Shown: piece after piece, positions 36,030-44,130 of the stretch
Layout: every line of letters begins with the position of its first letter
How positions within the stretch are numbered: position 1 is the stretch's first letter
Source: Yoonia sp. R2331
GTDB lineage: Bacteria; Pseudomonadota; Alphaproteobacteria; Rhodobacterales; Rhodobacteraceae
Length of the DNA stretch: 64,000 bases
Direction: 5' to 3'
Assembly: GCF_041103235.1 (NCBI RefSeq)
Contig: NZ_JBGCUN010000001.1
Location: 2,666,001-2,730,000 of the forward strand
Notes under the pieces: model-generated
The model's input: only the letters and a program-made list of their open reading frames with translations
Databases searched by the model: none
Told to the model about the DNA's origin: nothing
Translations under genes and position numbers: made by a program

Positions 36030-36935
36030 ATGTCCGGCCAACTTGAACAGATCAGAACATTCATCGCCGTGGCAGAGGCCAATGGCTTTGCCCGTGCGGC
36101 CCAAACACTCGGCACCTCCGCCTCTTCGGTGACCCGCGCCGTGGCAGAGCTTGAGGCAGCACTGGGGGTCCAGCTTTTCAAGCGCACGACCCGTAAGGTG
36201 GCGCTGACCCAGGCCGGGCAATCCTACTATCAACGTATGCTGCCCGTCATCGCCGAGATTGCGCGGATTGACGATAGTGCCCGTGCCTTTCAGACCGATC
36301 TGCAAGGCAGTCTGCGAATCTCTGCACCGCTTTCCTTTGGCACTCAGTTTCTGGCAGGCCCCATTGCGGCGTTTCGCGACGAACACCCCGGCATTGATCT
36401 GTCAATCAACCTGACCGACAGCTTTGTCGACATCATGCAAGCGGACTATGAAATGGCGCTGCGTATTTCCGGCGCGCCCACAGATCGGTCCACAATATGG
36501 CGCAAAATCAAACAGGTACGCCGCACGCTTGTGGCTGCACCATCCTATCTGGCGGCCCACGGCACACCGACGCATCCCGCTGAACTCCCTACGCACGCCT
36601 GTCTTAGCTACACCAATCTGGCAGAGGGTGAGACTTGGCAGTTGACCGACCCTGTAACCGGCGACACCCACCCCGTGCGCCAGTCATTCCGCTTTGCTTG
36701 CAACAATGGCGACCTTTTGGCGCAGATGGCAGTGGCCGGTCAGGGCATTGCCCTTTTGCCTGACTTTCTGGTGGCACCCGCCCTCGCTGCGGGGTCATTG
36801 GTGCCGGTCCTGCCCAACTGGCGGACCCCCGAAATCTGGCTTACCGCATTCTATCCGCCCTACCAGAAATTGCCCGCTGCGATCGAACGGTTCACCCACC
36901 GGATTGAGCGGTCAGTCGCCGACATCGACCTGTAA
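36030..36935 (+). CDS. LysR-family regulator
   Basis: 301 aa. N-terminal helix-turn-helix (TFIAVAEANGFARAAQTLGTSASSVTRAVAELEAALGVQLF) and a C-terminal type II periplasmic-like effector domain (LRISAPLSFGTQFLAGPIAAFRDEHPGIDL). Divergent from the dioxygenase-esterase pair, which it probably controls in response to a quinone or similar aromatic. ATG at 36030; the SD is weak. Confidence 0.93.
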   Translation: MSGQLEQIRTFIAVAEANGFARAAQTLGTSASSVTRAVAELEAALGVQLFKRTTRKVALTQAGQSYYQRMLPVIAEIARIDDSARAFQTDLQGSLRISAPLSFGTQFLAGPIAAFRDEHPGIDLSINLTDSFVDIMQADYEMALRISGAPTDRSTIWRKIKQVRRTLVAAPSYLAAHGTPTHPAELPTHACLSYTNLAEGETWQLTDPVTGDTHPVRQSFRFACNNGDLLAQMAVAGQGIALLPDFLVAPALAAGSLVPVLPNWRTPEIWLTAFYPPYQKLPAAIERFTHRIERSVADIDL

Positions 36936-37176
36936 TATGGCGAGGCACAACTTTGCCGTGTCAAAGCGACGTAGGCTGTCCACGGATCAAGTCCGCGGCA
37001 CATCCTCCACATCACCACGTAAAAGCGTTTGAAGTTAAACCAAGTTAATGACGAAAAGCGAGAACGTGTAAATATTACGTGACATAGTACAGGAGGAGAG
37101 ATCGAAAATTCAGGACCGAACCGCTGCAACCAATGCGGGACGAAGTTCGATTAAGGGGTGGGAAGGAATTTCTAGA
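36936..37176. other. 241-bp intergenic region upstream of the Crp/Fnr gene
   Basis: No coding region I can support. An imperfect hairpin (CCACGGA/TCCGCGG, one mismatch) lies at about 36978-36997 after lysR, without a T-run. The last 20 bases carry the SD (GGGAAGGAA) of the next gene. Confidence 0.6.
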
Positions 37177-37917
37177 ATGAAGGCTACGTCAAGCGCGTTC
37201 TTGCTTCGTTTGGAGCGTCACGCAGAGCTAAGCTGTGACGAACGCTATGTTTTTGAACAGTTGGAACGTGACGCAATCTCGCGCAAGAAACGCAGCGCGG
37301 TCTTTGACCCGGCACGCGCCGATGCTCGCATTGCAATCATTAAATCGGGGTGGGCCGTGTCCCGCGCGACCTCTGCTGCGGGGCAATCTACAATCACGCA
37401 GATCTACATGCCCGGCGACATCGTGGGCCTTGCCGATCTTGGCTTCCCTATGCCCCCGCACGACGTGCAGATGCAGACTGACGGAGCGGTCTGCCTGATC
37501 GACCGACGCACGTTGTCCCGTATGGGTCACGACCATCCGCGCCTTCTTGCGCTCTTGCTGTCCATGTCCAGCCTGGAAGAGGTGGCCTTGCGCGACCGCC
37601 TGCATGCCATCACCCGCCTATCAGCAGAGGATCGGCTGATCCATTTCATCCTGTCTATGAAAAGCCGTACTGCGCAGCTGACCGATCAACCCTCTGACCG
37701 GTTCCCCCTGCATATGTCCCAAAAAGATATCGGCGACACGCTGGGCCTGACGGACATCTATGTGAACCGCCTGATGCGCAAACTGTCCAGCACCGGCCAG
37801 ATCGACGTGGCCCGGCCCTATATTCGCATTACCGACCGTGCAGGCTGGGCCAAGCGGGTCGGCTACAAGGACCGCTATGCCAATCTTGATACAAGCTGGA
37901 TCGCCAACGCCTCATAG
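37177..37917 (+). CDS. Crp/Fnr-family transcriptional regulator
   Basis: 246 aa. N-terminal cyclic-nucleotide-binding-like beta roll (IIKSGWAVSRATSAAGQSTITQIYMPGDIVGLADL) and a C-terminal winged helix with MSQKDIGDTLGLTDIYVNRLMRKLSSTGQI. There is no N-terminal Cys cluster, so it is not an oxygen-sensing Fnr. It stands alone, 24 bp from the convergent galE stop. Effector and targets are not evident. Confidence 0.93.
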   Translation: MKATSSAFLLRLERHAELSCDERYVFEQLERDAISRKKRSAVFDPARADARIAIIKSGWAVSRATSAAGQSTITQIYMPGDIVGLADLGFPMPPHDVQMQTDGAVCLIDRRTLSRMGHDHPRLLALLLSMSSLEEVALRDRLHAITRLSAEDRLIHFILSMKSRTAQLTDQPSDRFPLHMSQKDIGDTLGLTDIYVNRLMRKLSSTGQIDVARPYIRITDRAGWAKRVGYKDRYANLDTSWIANAS

Positions 37918-37941
37918 GCTCAGGCTCTATGCATCCCCCAC

Positions 37942-38949
37942 CTAGACGTAGCCGTCTGGATTGCCGGATTGCCAGTCCCACGTGCTGCGCGCCATGTCAT
38001 CCAGCGAATGCGTTGCGCGCCAACCCATCTCTGCCGCGGCCCGCGATGGATCCGCCTGCATCGCGGCAATGTCCCCGTCCCGGCGCGGTGTGACCTTGCA
38101 GGGAATGGCACGTCCACTGGCCGCCTCAAAGGCCTTGACCATTTCGCGCACTGAATAGGGCTGACCGGTGCCGATGTTGAAAGGTCGCGCGCCTGTCGCC
38201 CCAACGGCATAATCCAGGGCCGCCACATGCGCCCGCGCCAGATCAACCACGTGGATATAATCGCGCAGCCCGGTGCCATCGGGCGTGTCGTAGTCATCCC
38301 CAAAGATCGACAGATGATCCCGCTTGCCAACGGCAACCTGCGCAATGAAAGGCATCAGGTTGTTGGGCACACCATCGGGATGCTCGCCAATCCGGGCGCT
38401 TGCATGGGCGCCCACAGGGTTGAAATACCGCAGCAAAACCGCCGTCTTGCCGCCCGCATTGGCCCAATCGCTGAGGATGTGTTCCGCGATCATCTTGGTG
38501 CGGCCATAAACACTCGTTGGGTTCAGCGGGTGCGCCTCGTCATACGGCAGGTACTGCGGCTCTCCGTAGACCGTGGCGCTACTGGAAAAGATGACGCGCC
38601 GACAGCCCGCCTTGTCCATCGCGCGCGCCAGCCTGATCGTGCCGTTCACATTCACATCATAGTAGGCCAGCGGCTTTTCCATGCTTTCGCCCACGGCCTT
38701 GAGACCCGCAAAGTGGATCACCGCTTCGGGCCGAAAATCGTCCATCACCTGATCCAGTGCCTGATCATCGCGCACGTCACCGGTGACAAAATCCAGATTC
38801 CCGTTGGTCAGCTTGCGCACCCGGTCAACAACCAAGGGCGACGCGTTCGAGAAATCGTCCAGCACCAGCGCTTCGTGCCCCTGCCCCAACATCTCGACCA
38901 ATGTATGCGACCCGATATACCCGGCCCCGCCTGTCACTAAAACGCGCAT
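37942..38949 (-). CDS. galE: UDP-glucose 4-epimerase
   Basis: 335 aa extended SDR. NAD motif GGAGYIGSH, Ser in FSSSATVYGEP, YxxxK as YGRTK, RYFNPVGAH and the GalE-type IFGDDYDTPDGTGLRDYIHV. Interconverts UDP-glucose and UDP-galactose. Third gene of the lacI-malK-galE operon, 60 bp after malK, SD AGAGGGAA, which ties it to maltose/alpha-glucoside use. Confidence 0.96.
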   Translation of the reverse strand: MRVLVTGGAGYIGSHTLVEMLGQGHEALVLDDFSNASPLVVDRVRKLTNGNLDFVTGDVRDDQALDQVMDDFRPEAVIHFAGLKAVGESMEKPLAYYDVNVNGTIRLARAMDKAGCRRVIFSSSATVYGEPQYLPYDEAHPLNPTSVYGRTKMIAEHILSDWANAGGKTAVLLRYFNPVGAHASARIGEHPDGVPNNLMPFIAQVAVGKRDHLSIFGDDYDTPDGTGLRDYIHVVDLARAHVAALDYAVGATGARPFNIGTGQPYSVREMVKAFEAASGRAIPCKVTPRRDGDIAAMQADPSRAAAEMGWRATHSLDDMARSTWDWQSGNPDGYV

Positions 38950-39009
38950 GAACTTTCCCTCTTTGGTCCGTTCTAGGACCTCGGGCGGGGTGGATCAATG
39001 CGGCAAGCT

Positions 39010-40077
39010 CTAGCGGCTGATCAGCGCCCCGGTTGTGATGTCAAAGAGGCTCAGCTTGGCCATATCCACCCCAAGGCTGATCGCGCCGTTGTGGTCTTCA
39101 TCCATGCGTCCGGGCAGACGCGCGGTCACTTGCGCACCGCTCAGGGTGAATTGCACATAGCTTTCCGCGCCTGTGTTTTCGATCATCTCTGGCGTCACTT
39201 TCAAGTCAGACCCACCCAGCGAAAACTGCTCTGGCCGAATGCCCAGCGTCACGTTCCCCGGCAGACCAGAGGTATCCATCGCCAAGAGGTTCCCATCAAC
39301 AACCACCCCCTCGCCCGTCACCTCTGCGGGCATCAGGTTCATTGGCGGCGAACCCATGAAATCAGCGACAAAGGTGTTGGCAGGCCGGTCGTAAATCTCT
39401 TCCGGCGTGCCGATCTGCTGCACATAGCCGTCTTTCAGCACAACAATTCGGCTGGCCAGCGTCATCGCTTCGATCTGGTCGTGTGTGACATAAACGATGC
39501 TAGCACCCGTCGTCTTGTGCAGTCGCTTGATCTCGGCCCGCATCTCGACCCGCAGCTTGGCGTCAAGGTTCGACAAGGGCTCATCAAACAGGAACAGCTT
39601 GGGATCGCGCACCAGCGCACGGCCCATCGCTACCCTCTGCCGCTGCCCGCCGGACAATTGGCTGGGCTGGCGATCAAGCAGATGATCAATCTGCAAAAGC
39701 GTCGCCACCTCTTTGATCTTGGCGTCCATCTTCGGTTTGGGAACGCGGCGGATCTTCATGCCAAAACCAATGTTTTCGCCCACTGTCATCGTCGGATAAA
39801 GCGCGTAGGACTGGAACACCATCGCGATATCGCGGTCCTTAGGCGGCTCTTGCGTTACATCGCGCCCGCCAATCATCAATGCGCCGCCGGTAACTTCTTC
39901 AAGGCCCGCGATACAGTTCAACAACGTGGACTTGCCGCACCCCGACGGCCCCACCAGCACCAGAAATTCGCCGGCCTGCATCTCCAGGTCGATGTCATGC
40001 AGCACCTGCACCGAGCCATAGGATTTCTTCAGGTTCCGCGCTTCAAGAGCGGTTTGCTGCGTCACGTCGAGGGCCAT
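39010..40077 (-). CDS. malK: Maltose/maltodextrin ABC transporter ATPase
   Basis: 355 aa MalK/UgpC-type ATPase. Walker A GPSGCGKSTLLN, signature LSGGQRQRVAMGRALV, Walker B LFLFDEPLSNLDA, H-loop YVTHDQIEAMT. A C-terminal regulatory beta domain follows (TLGIRPEQF). The start ATG at 40077 has a strong SD (GGAGGAGA) and overlaps lacI by 16 bp. It should energise MalFG encoded divergently at 44131-46780. Confidence 0.95.
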   Translation of the reverse strand: MALDVTQQTALEARNLKKSYGSVQVLHDIDLEMQAGEFLVLVGPSGCGKSTLLNCIAGLEEVTGGALMIGGRDVTQEPPKDRDIAMVFQSYALYPTMTVGENIGFGMKIRRVPKPKMDAKIKEVATLLQIDHLLDRQPSQLSGGQRQRVAMGRALVRDPKLFLFDEPLSNLDAKLRVEMRAEIKRLHKTTGASIVYVTHDQIEAMTLASRIVVLKDGYVQQIGTPEEIYDRPANTFVADFMGSPPMNLMPAEVTGEGVVVDGNLLAMDTSGLPGNVTLGIRPEQFSLGGSDLKVTPEMIENTGAESYVQFTLSGAQVTARLPGRMDEDHNGAISLGVDMAKLSLFDITTGALISR

Positions 40078-41117
40078 GGTTGTTCTCCTCCGGTTGGGAC
40101 GGGGCCGGTTGATCCGCGCAGGATCAGCTCTGCCCTGAACAGGGTTTGCAGAGTACGGGCCTCTGCGCCGTTAATGTGGTCAATCAAATGGTTCGCCAGC
40201 GGTACGCAGGAATCGCGCAACGGCGCGCGCGTGACCGTCAAGGCCGGTGAAAAGTTGATCGCGCGGGTCTGCGGCAATGCATCGTCATGGGCCACAATCG
40301 ACACATCCTCCGGCACCCGCAGCCCCCGGTCGGCAACGGCGCGCATTGCCCCTGCCGCAATCAGGGTCGAAGCGCAGACAAACGCCGTTGGCGCAGCCCC
40401 ATGCTGTCCCGCCAACATCGCCAGCGCCTGCGCATAGCCATAATCCTCGGAGGGTGGCGCCGACGTCATGAAAGCCTCCGGCACCCGCAGTCCGGCATTG
40501 CGCATCGCCAGCGCAAAGCCTGCCAACCGGTCCGCCGCATAAGAGTGGGTCAGGTCGCCGTTCAGCAACGCGATCCGTTGGTGCCCAAGTGCTGTTAGCA
40601 AATCTACGGCCTCAACACTCACCCCCTGGTTGTCGATGCTATAGAACGGATAGGCCGCATCGTTGCGGCATTGCCCATGCATCACAAACGGCACACCGGC
40701 GTGCGTCAGAAAATCAACGCGCGGGTCCTGCGGCACGGGCGCGTTCAGGATAAACCCATCCAACATGTCCCGTTCCAGCATCTTCTTGTATGCCGCCACC
40801 GGATCAGGATCTTGATCAACCGCCAGAACAAGATCGGTATCACGCGCCGCCAGTGCGGCTGTCAGCCCTGTCAGGATCTCGACAAAGGTTTGGTCCGCAC
40901 TCAGATCGGGCCGGATCTTGACGATCATCCCCACCATACCCGACCGCCCGGTCACCAGCCGCTGCGCGGTCCGGTTAGGGCGATACCCCAGCCGATCTGC
41001 AGCCTCTTGCACCTTGTCGCGGGTCTTTGTGTTGACCTCTGGAAACCCGTTCAACGCCCGTGACACCGTGGCAACCGACAGGCCAAGCTCCGCGCTGATG
41101 TCCTTGAGCGTTGCCAC
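40062..41117 (-). CDS. LacI-family repressor of the maltose locus
   Basis: 351 aa. N-terminal LacI helix-turn-helix and hinge (TLKDISAELGLSVATVSRALNGFPEV), then a type I periplasmic-like sensor domain. First gene of the minus-strand operon with malK and galE, divergent from the alpha-glucosidase and malEFG. A 26-bp palindrome and a 10-bp-period direct repeat lie in the 164-bp gap; the repressor is expected to act there. It resembles AglR/GntR-type LacI members. Confidence 0.94.
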   Translation of the reverse strand: MATLKDISAELGLSVATVSRALNGFPEVNTKTRDKVQEAADRLGYRPNRTAQRLVTGRSGMVGMIVKIRPDLSADQTFVEILTGLTAALAARDTDLVLAVDQDPDPVAAYKKMLERDMLDGFILNAPVPQDPRVDFLTHAGVPFVMHGQCRNDAAYPFYSIDNQGVSVEAVDLLTALGHQRIALLNGDLTHSYAADRLAGFALAMRNAGLRVPEAFMTSAPPSEDYGYAQALAMLAGQHGAAPTAFVCASTLIAAGAMRAVADRGLRVPEDVSIVAHDDALPQTRAINFSPALTVTRAPLRDSCVPLANHLIDHINGAEARTLQTLFRAELILRGSTGPVPTGGEQPWPST

Positions 41118-41127
41118 GTTGCTGGCC

Positions 41128-41146
41128 TTTCAAACCGTTTCAAACC
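41128..41146. promoter_or_regulatory. Direct repeat TTTCAAACC x2 just upstream of lacI
   Basis: TTTCAAACC occurs at 41128-41136 and 41138-41146, one helical turn apart, 11-29 bp upstream of the lacI start. The half-site is related to the arms of the palindrome at 41213-41238 (TTCAAAAC), suggesting a second, weaker repressor site for autoregulation. Confidence 0.5.
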
Positions 41147-41212
41147 AAGGCGCGCCGAACGACGCATTCGGGCGCAACGTGACCTATTCACCCCAATAAA
41201 TCAACAAAAACT

Positions 41213-41238
41213 AAAAATTCAAAACGTTTTGAATTTTT
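41213..41238. promoter_or_regulatory. 26-bp perfect palindrome, LacI-type operator
   Basis: Perfect dyad centred on CG at 41225/41226; its core is TTCAAAACGTTTTGAA. LacI-family operators have exactly this central-CG dyad. It sits 44-69 bp upstream of the alpha-glucosidase start, so repressor bound here would block transcription of the alpha-glucosidase-malEFG operon. Confidence 0.85.
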
Positions 41239-41281
41239 TGACGCCTTTGGTAAGTTCCCCTCGAATCAGGGAGGATACATA

Positions 41282-42889
41282 ATGCGCGAATGGTGGCGGG
41301 ATGCGGTGATCTATCAGATCTATCCGCGCTCTTTTCAGGACTCGACCGGCAATGGCGTCGGGGACCTGCCAGGCATTACACGTCGCTTGCCGCATGTGGC
41401 CTCGCTTGGGGTCGATTGCATCTGGCTTTCCCCCATCTTCATGTCCCCGCAAAAGGACATGGGCTATGACGTCAGCGACTACACTGACATCGACCCGCTT
41501 TTTGGCACGCTCGCCGACTTTGATACGCTGATTGCCACCGCCCACGCACTTGGACTCAAGGTGATCACCGATCAGGTGCTCAGCCACACCTCTGACCAGC
41601 ATCCATGGTTCAAGGCCTCGCGCAAGGACCGCAGCAACGCAAAGGCCGACTGGTACGTCTGGGCCGATCCGCTGCCCGATGGCAGCCCGCCTACCAATTG
41701 GCACAGCCACTTTGGTGGCCCCGCGTGGGAATTTGATCCCGGTCGCGGCCAATACTACTTGCACAACTTTTTGGCGAGCCAGCCAGACTTGAACTTTCAC
41801 AACCCCGAGGTGGTCGAGGCGATCCTAGCCACCTGCAAGTTCTGGCTCGACCGTGGCCTTGATGGGTTCCGTCTGGATACCGTCAACTACTACTACCATG
41901 ACAAGGAATTGCGCTCCAACCCGCCCGCTGACGCCAAGCCACAGGTCATGGCGACAGATCTCTATGGTATGCAGCAGAACATCTACAACAAGACCCGCCC
42001 CGAAAACCTTGCTTTCCTTGAAAAACTCCGCCGCATAACGGACCAGTATGACGACATCATGATGGTCGGCGAAGTCGGCGAAATGGGCGATCGCAGTATC
42101 GAAATCATGGGCGAATACACCGCTGGATCTGACCGCCTGCATATGGCCTACAGCTTTGCGATGCTTGGCCCCGATTGGTCGCCCGACCACTTTCGTCGCT
42201 GCATCGAAGGCTTCCAAAAGGGCGCACCTGATGGTCACCCGAAATGGTCTTTTTCCAACCATGATGTCCCGCGCCACGCAACCCGCTGGGCCGACCGTTC
42301 CGTCAGCGAAGATGCGGTCGCGCGGCAATCCATCGCCATGCTGTGCAGCTTTGAAGGCACCATTGGCATTTACCAGGGCGAAGAACTCGGCCAAACCGAA
42401 ACCGAACTCACCTACGACGAACTGACAGACCCGCCTGCCCTGCGCTACTGGCCCGCAGTCAAGGGCCGAGACGGCTGCCGCACCCCCATGGTCTGGGAAG
42501 AAGACGCGCCAAACGCGGGCTTTTCCACAGGCACACCATGGCTGCCCGTCAAAGCGCCGCAAGCCGCCAAGGCCGTGGACCGGCAAGAGGCCGCAAACGA
42601 CAGCGTCCTGCACCACTACCGCGAGGTCATCGCATTTCGCAAAGCCAACGCCGCTCTCACACTGGGCAAAACCACCTTCATCGATGCGCCCGACCCCATT
42701 CTGGCCTTCACCCGCACAAGTGCGGACCAGACACTTACCTGCGTCTTCAACCTGTCGGCCACACCGCAAACGCTCACCGTTGGCGACACCAAGCTGACAG
42801 GCCCGCATCACGCCACACTTGACGGCACCACGCTCGCCCTGCCCGGCAATGGCTTTGCCTACATGTGGGGCACAACCGGCATCAACTAA
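41282..42889 (+). CDS. GH13 alpha-glucosidase
   Basis: 535 aa oligo-1,6-glucosidase/alpha-glucosidase type GH13. VIYQIYPRSFQDSTGNGVGDL opens the barrel; catalytic D199 (GFRLDTVNYY), acid/base E264 (MMVGEV) and D328 (SNHDVPR) are in place. There is no signal peptide, so it acts in the cytoplasm on imported maltose-type sugars. First gene of the plus-strand maltose operon, 18 bp before malE. The AglA and MalL names are both used for this family. Confidence 0.95.
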   Translation: MREWWRDAVIYQIYPRSFQDSTGNGVGDLPGITRRLPHVASLGVDCIWLSPIFMSPQKDMGYDVSDYTDIDPLFGTLADFDTLIATAHALGLKVITDQVLSHTSDQHPWFKASRKDRSNAKADWYVWADPLPDGSPPTNWHSHFGGPAWEFDPGRGQYYLHNFLASQPDLNFHNPEVVEAILATCKFWLDRGLDGFRLDTVNYYYHDKELRSNPPADAKPQVMATDLYGMQQNIYNKTRPENLAFLEKLRRITDQYDDIMMVGEVGEMGDRSIEIMGEYTAGSDRLHMAYSFAMLGPDWSPDHFRRCIEGFQKGAPDGHPKWSFSNHDVPRHATRWADRSVSEDAVARQSIAMLCSFEGTIGIYQGEELGQTETELTYDELTDPPALRYWPAVKGRDGCRTPMVWEEDAPNAGFSTGTPWLPVKAPQAAKAVDRQEAANDSVLHHYREVIAFRKANAALTLGKTTFIDAPDPILAFTRTSADQTLTCVFNLSATPQTLTVGDTKLTGPHHATLDGTTLALPGNGFAYMWGTTGIN

Positions 42890-42906
42890 CCCTTTGGGAG
42901 GAAACA

Positions 42907-44064
42907 ATGAAACGCACATTATCCATCACAGCCCTGCTGCTGGCCACTGCCGTACCTGCCGCTGCCTTTGAGGATGGCAAACTGGTCATCTGGACCGGTG
43001 CCAACCGGGATCAAGACGCGCTGATGCAAGCTGTCGCCCCCTTCACCGCAGACCTCGGCATCGAGGTTGTGGTCGAAGTGGTTGACCCTGACCTGCCGCA
43101 GAAATTCCAGCAGGCGGCCGCCACCGGGGATGGCCCCGACATCGTCCTTTGGGCGCATGACCGCTTTGGTGAATGGGCCTCTGGCGGCTTGATCGCTCCG
43201 GTCCAGCCCTCTGATGACTGGTCCGCGGACATCCTGCCCTCTGCCATGGATGCCGTGCAGTTTGACGGTGCCACATGGGGCTACCCGCTCGCGGTTGAGG
43301 CGGTGACGCTGATCTACAACAAAGACCTGATCGAAACGCCGCCTGCCTCTTTTGAAGAGATCAAGGACCTCGCCGTCGACGGTCAAAAGATACTCTGGGA
43401 CTACAACAACACGTATTTCACCATGCCCATGCTGATGGCCGGTGGCGGTTATGCCTTCCAAAAGGTCGACGGCACCTATGATGGCACCTCAACCGGTGTT
43501 GCCACGGACGGCGCTGTTGCCGGGGCCGAAGTGCTGAAATCGCTCTTTGACGATGGTGTCATGCCACAAGGCGTGGACTACGGCGTCATGGACGGTGCCA
43601 TGAACAATGGCGAGGTCGCGATGGTCCTCAACGGCCCATGGTCCTGGGCCGGGTTCGAAGGCTCGGGTATCAATTTTGGCGTGGCCCCGATCCCCACCGT
43701 GAATGGCGAAGTGTCGCCGCCCTTCCTTGGTGTGCAGGCGCTTGGCATCAATGCCGCGTCGCCTAACGCTGACCTCGCAGTGGAACTGATCGAAAACTAC
43801 CTTGCCACTGACGAAGGTCTGGCGATCTGGAACGCTGGCAACGGCCTTGGCGCTTTGGCCGATGCCTCTGCCGCAACGGCCCAGAACAACCCGCTGGTCA
43901 CCGACATGCTGGCCGTGGCTGCCAACGGCATCCCCATGCCGTCCAACCCTGAAATGGGGGCCTTCTGGGCCGCCATGGGCCCTGCGCTGACCAACATCAC
44001 CACCGGTGCCGCCAGCCCGGTTGATGCGCTTAACGACGCGGCGACCCGCATCCTGGGCGAATAA
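42907..44064 (+). CDS. malE: Maltose/maltodextrin-binding protein
   Basis: 385 aa with signal peptide (MKRTLSITALLLATAVPAAA). The mature sequence follows enteric MalE closely: GKLVIWTGAN, AATGDGPDIVLWAHDRFGEWA, YPLAVEAVTLIYNKDLI, GGYAFQKVDGTYD, LNGPWSW and GINAASPNADLAVELIENYL. Start ATG at 42907 has SD GGGAGGAA. Periplasmic receptor for MalFGK. Confidence 0.95.
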   Translation: MKRTLSITALLLATAVPAAAFEDGKLVIWTGANRDQDALMQAVAPFTADLGIEVVVEVVDPDLPQKFQQAAATGDGPDIVLWAHDRFGEWASGGLIAPVQPSDDWSADILPSAMDAVQFDGATWGYPLAVEAVTLIYNKDLIETPPASFEEIKDLAVDGQKILWDYNNTYFTMPMLMAGGGYAFQKVDGTYDGTSTGVATDGAVAGAEVLKSLFDDGVMPQGVDYGVMDGAMNNGEVAMVLNGPWSWAGFEGSGINFGVAPIPTVNGEVSPPFLGVQALGINAASPNADLAVELIENYLATDEGLAIWNAGNGLGALADASAATAQNNPLVTDMLAVAANGIPMPSNPEMGAFWAAMGPALTNITTGAASPVDALNDAATRILGE

Positions 44065-44093
44065 GACGACAGAACCTCGCCCTCATCTCGTAG

Positions 44094-44111
44094 GGCGGGG
44101 TTCACCCCGCC
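44094..44111 (+). promoter_or_regulatory. Hairpin between malE and malF
   Basis: GGCGGGG-TTCA-CCCCGCC: perfect 7-bp stem, 4-base loop, no T-run, in the 66-bp malE-malF gap. In enteric bacteria structured repeats at this same place stabilise malE mRNA; the same role is inferred here. Confidence 0.65.
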
Positions 44112-44130
44112 ACCCGACCACAGGTGCCGT

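Noticed and set aside
38998-40437. 479-codon plus-strand open frame opposite malK and lacI
   Set aside because: Antisense to two well-supported genes; composition rich in His, Arg and Gln with no domain. A high-GC shadow frame.
41213-41238. The 26-bp palindrome as an intrinsic terminator
   Set aside because: It lies between two divergent start codons, the stem is AT-rich and no transcript ends there.
41825-42919. 364-codon minus-strand open frame opposite the alpha-glucosidase gene
   Set aside because: Antisense shadow; catalytic residues are all on the plus strand.
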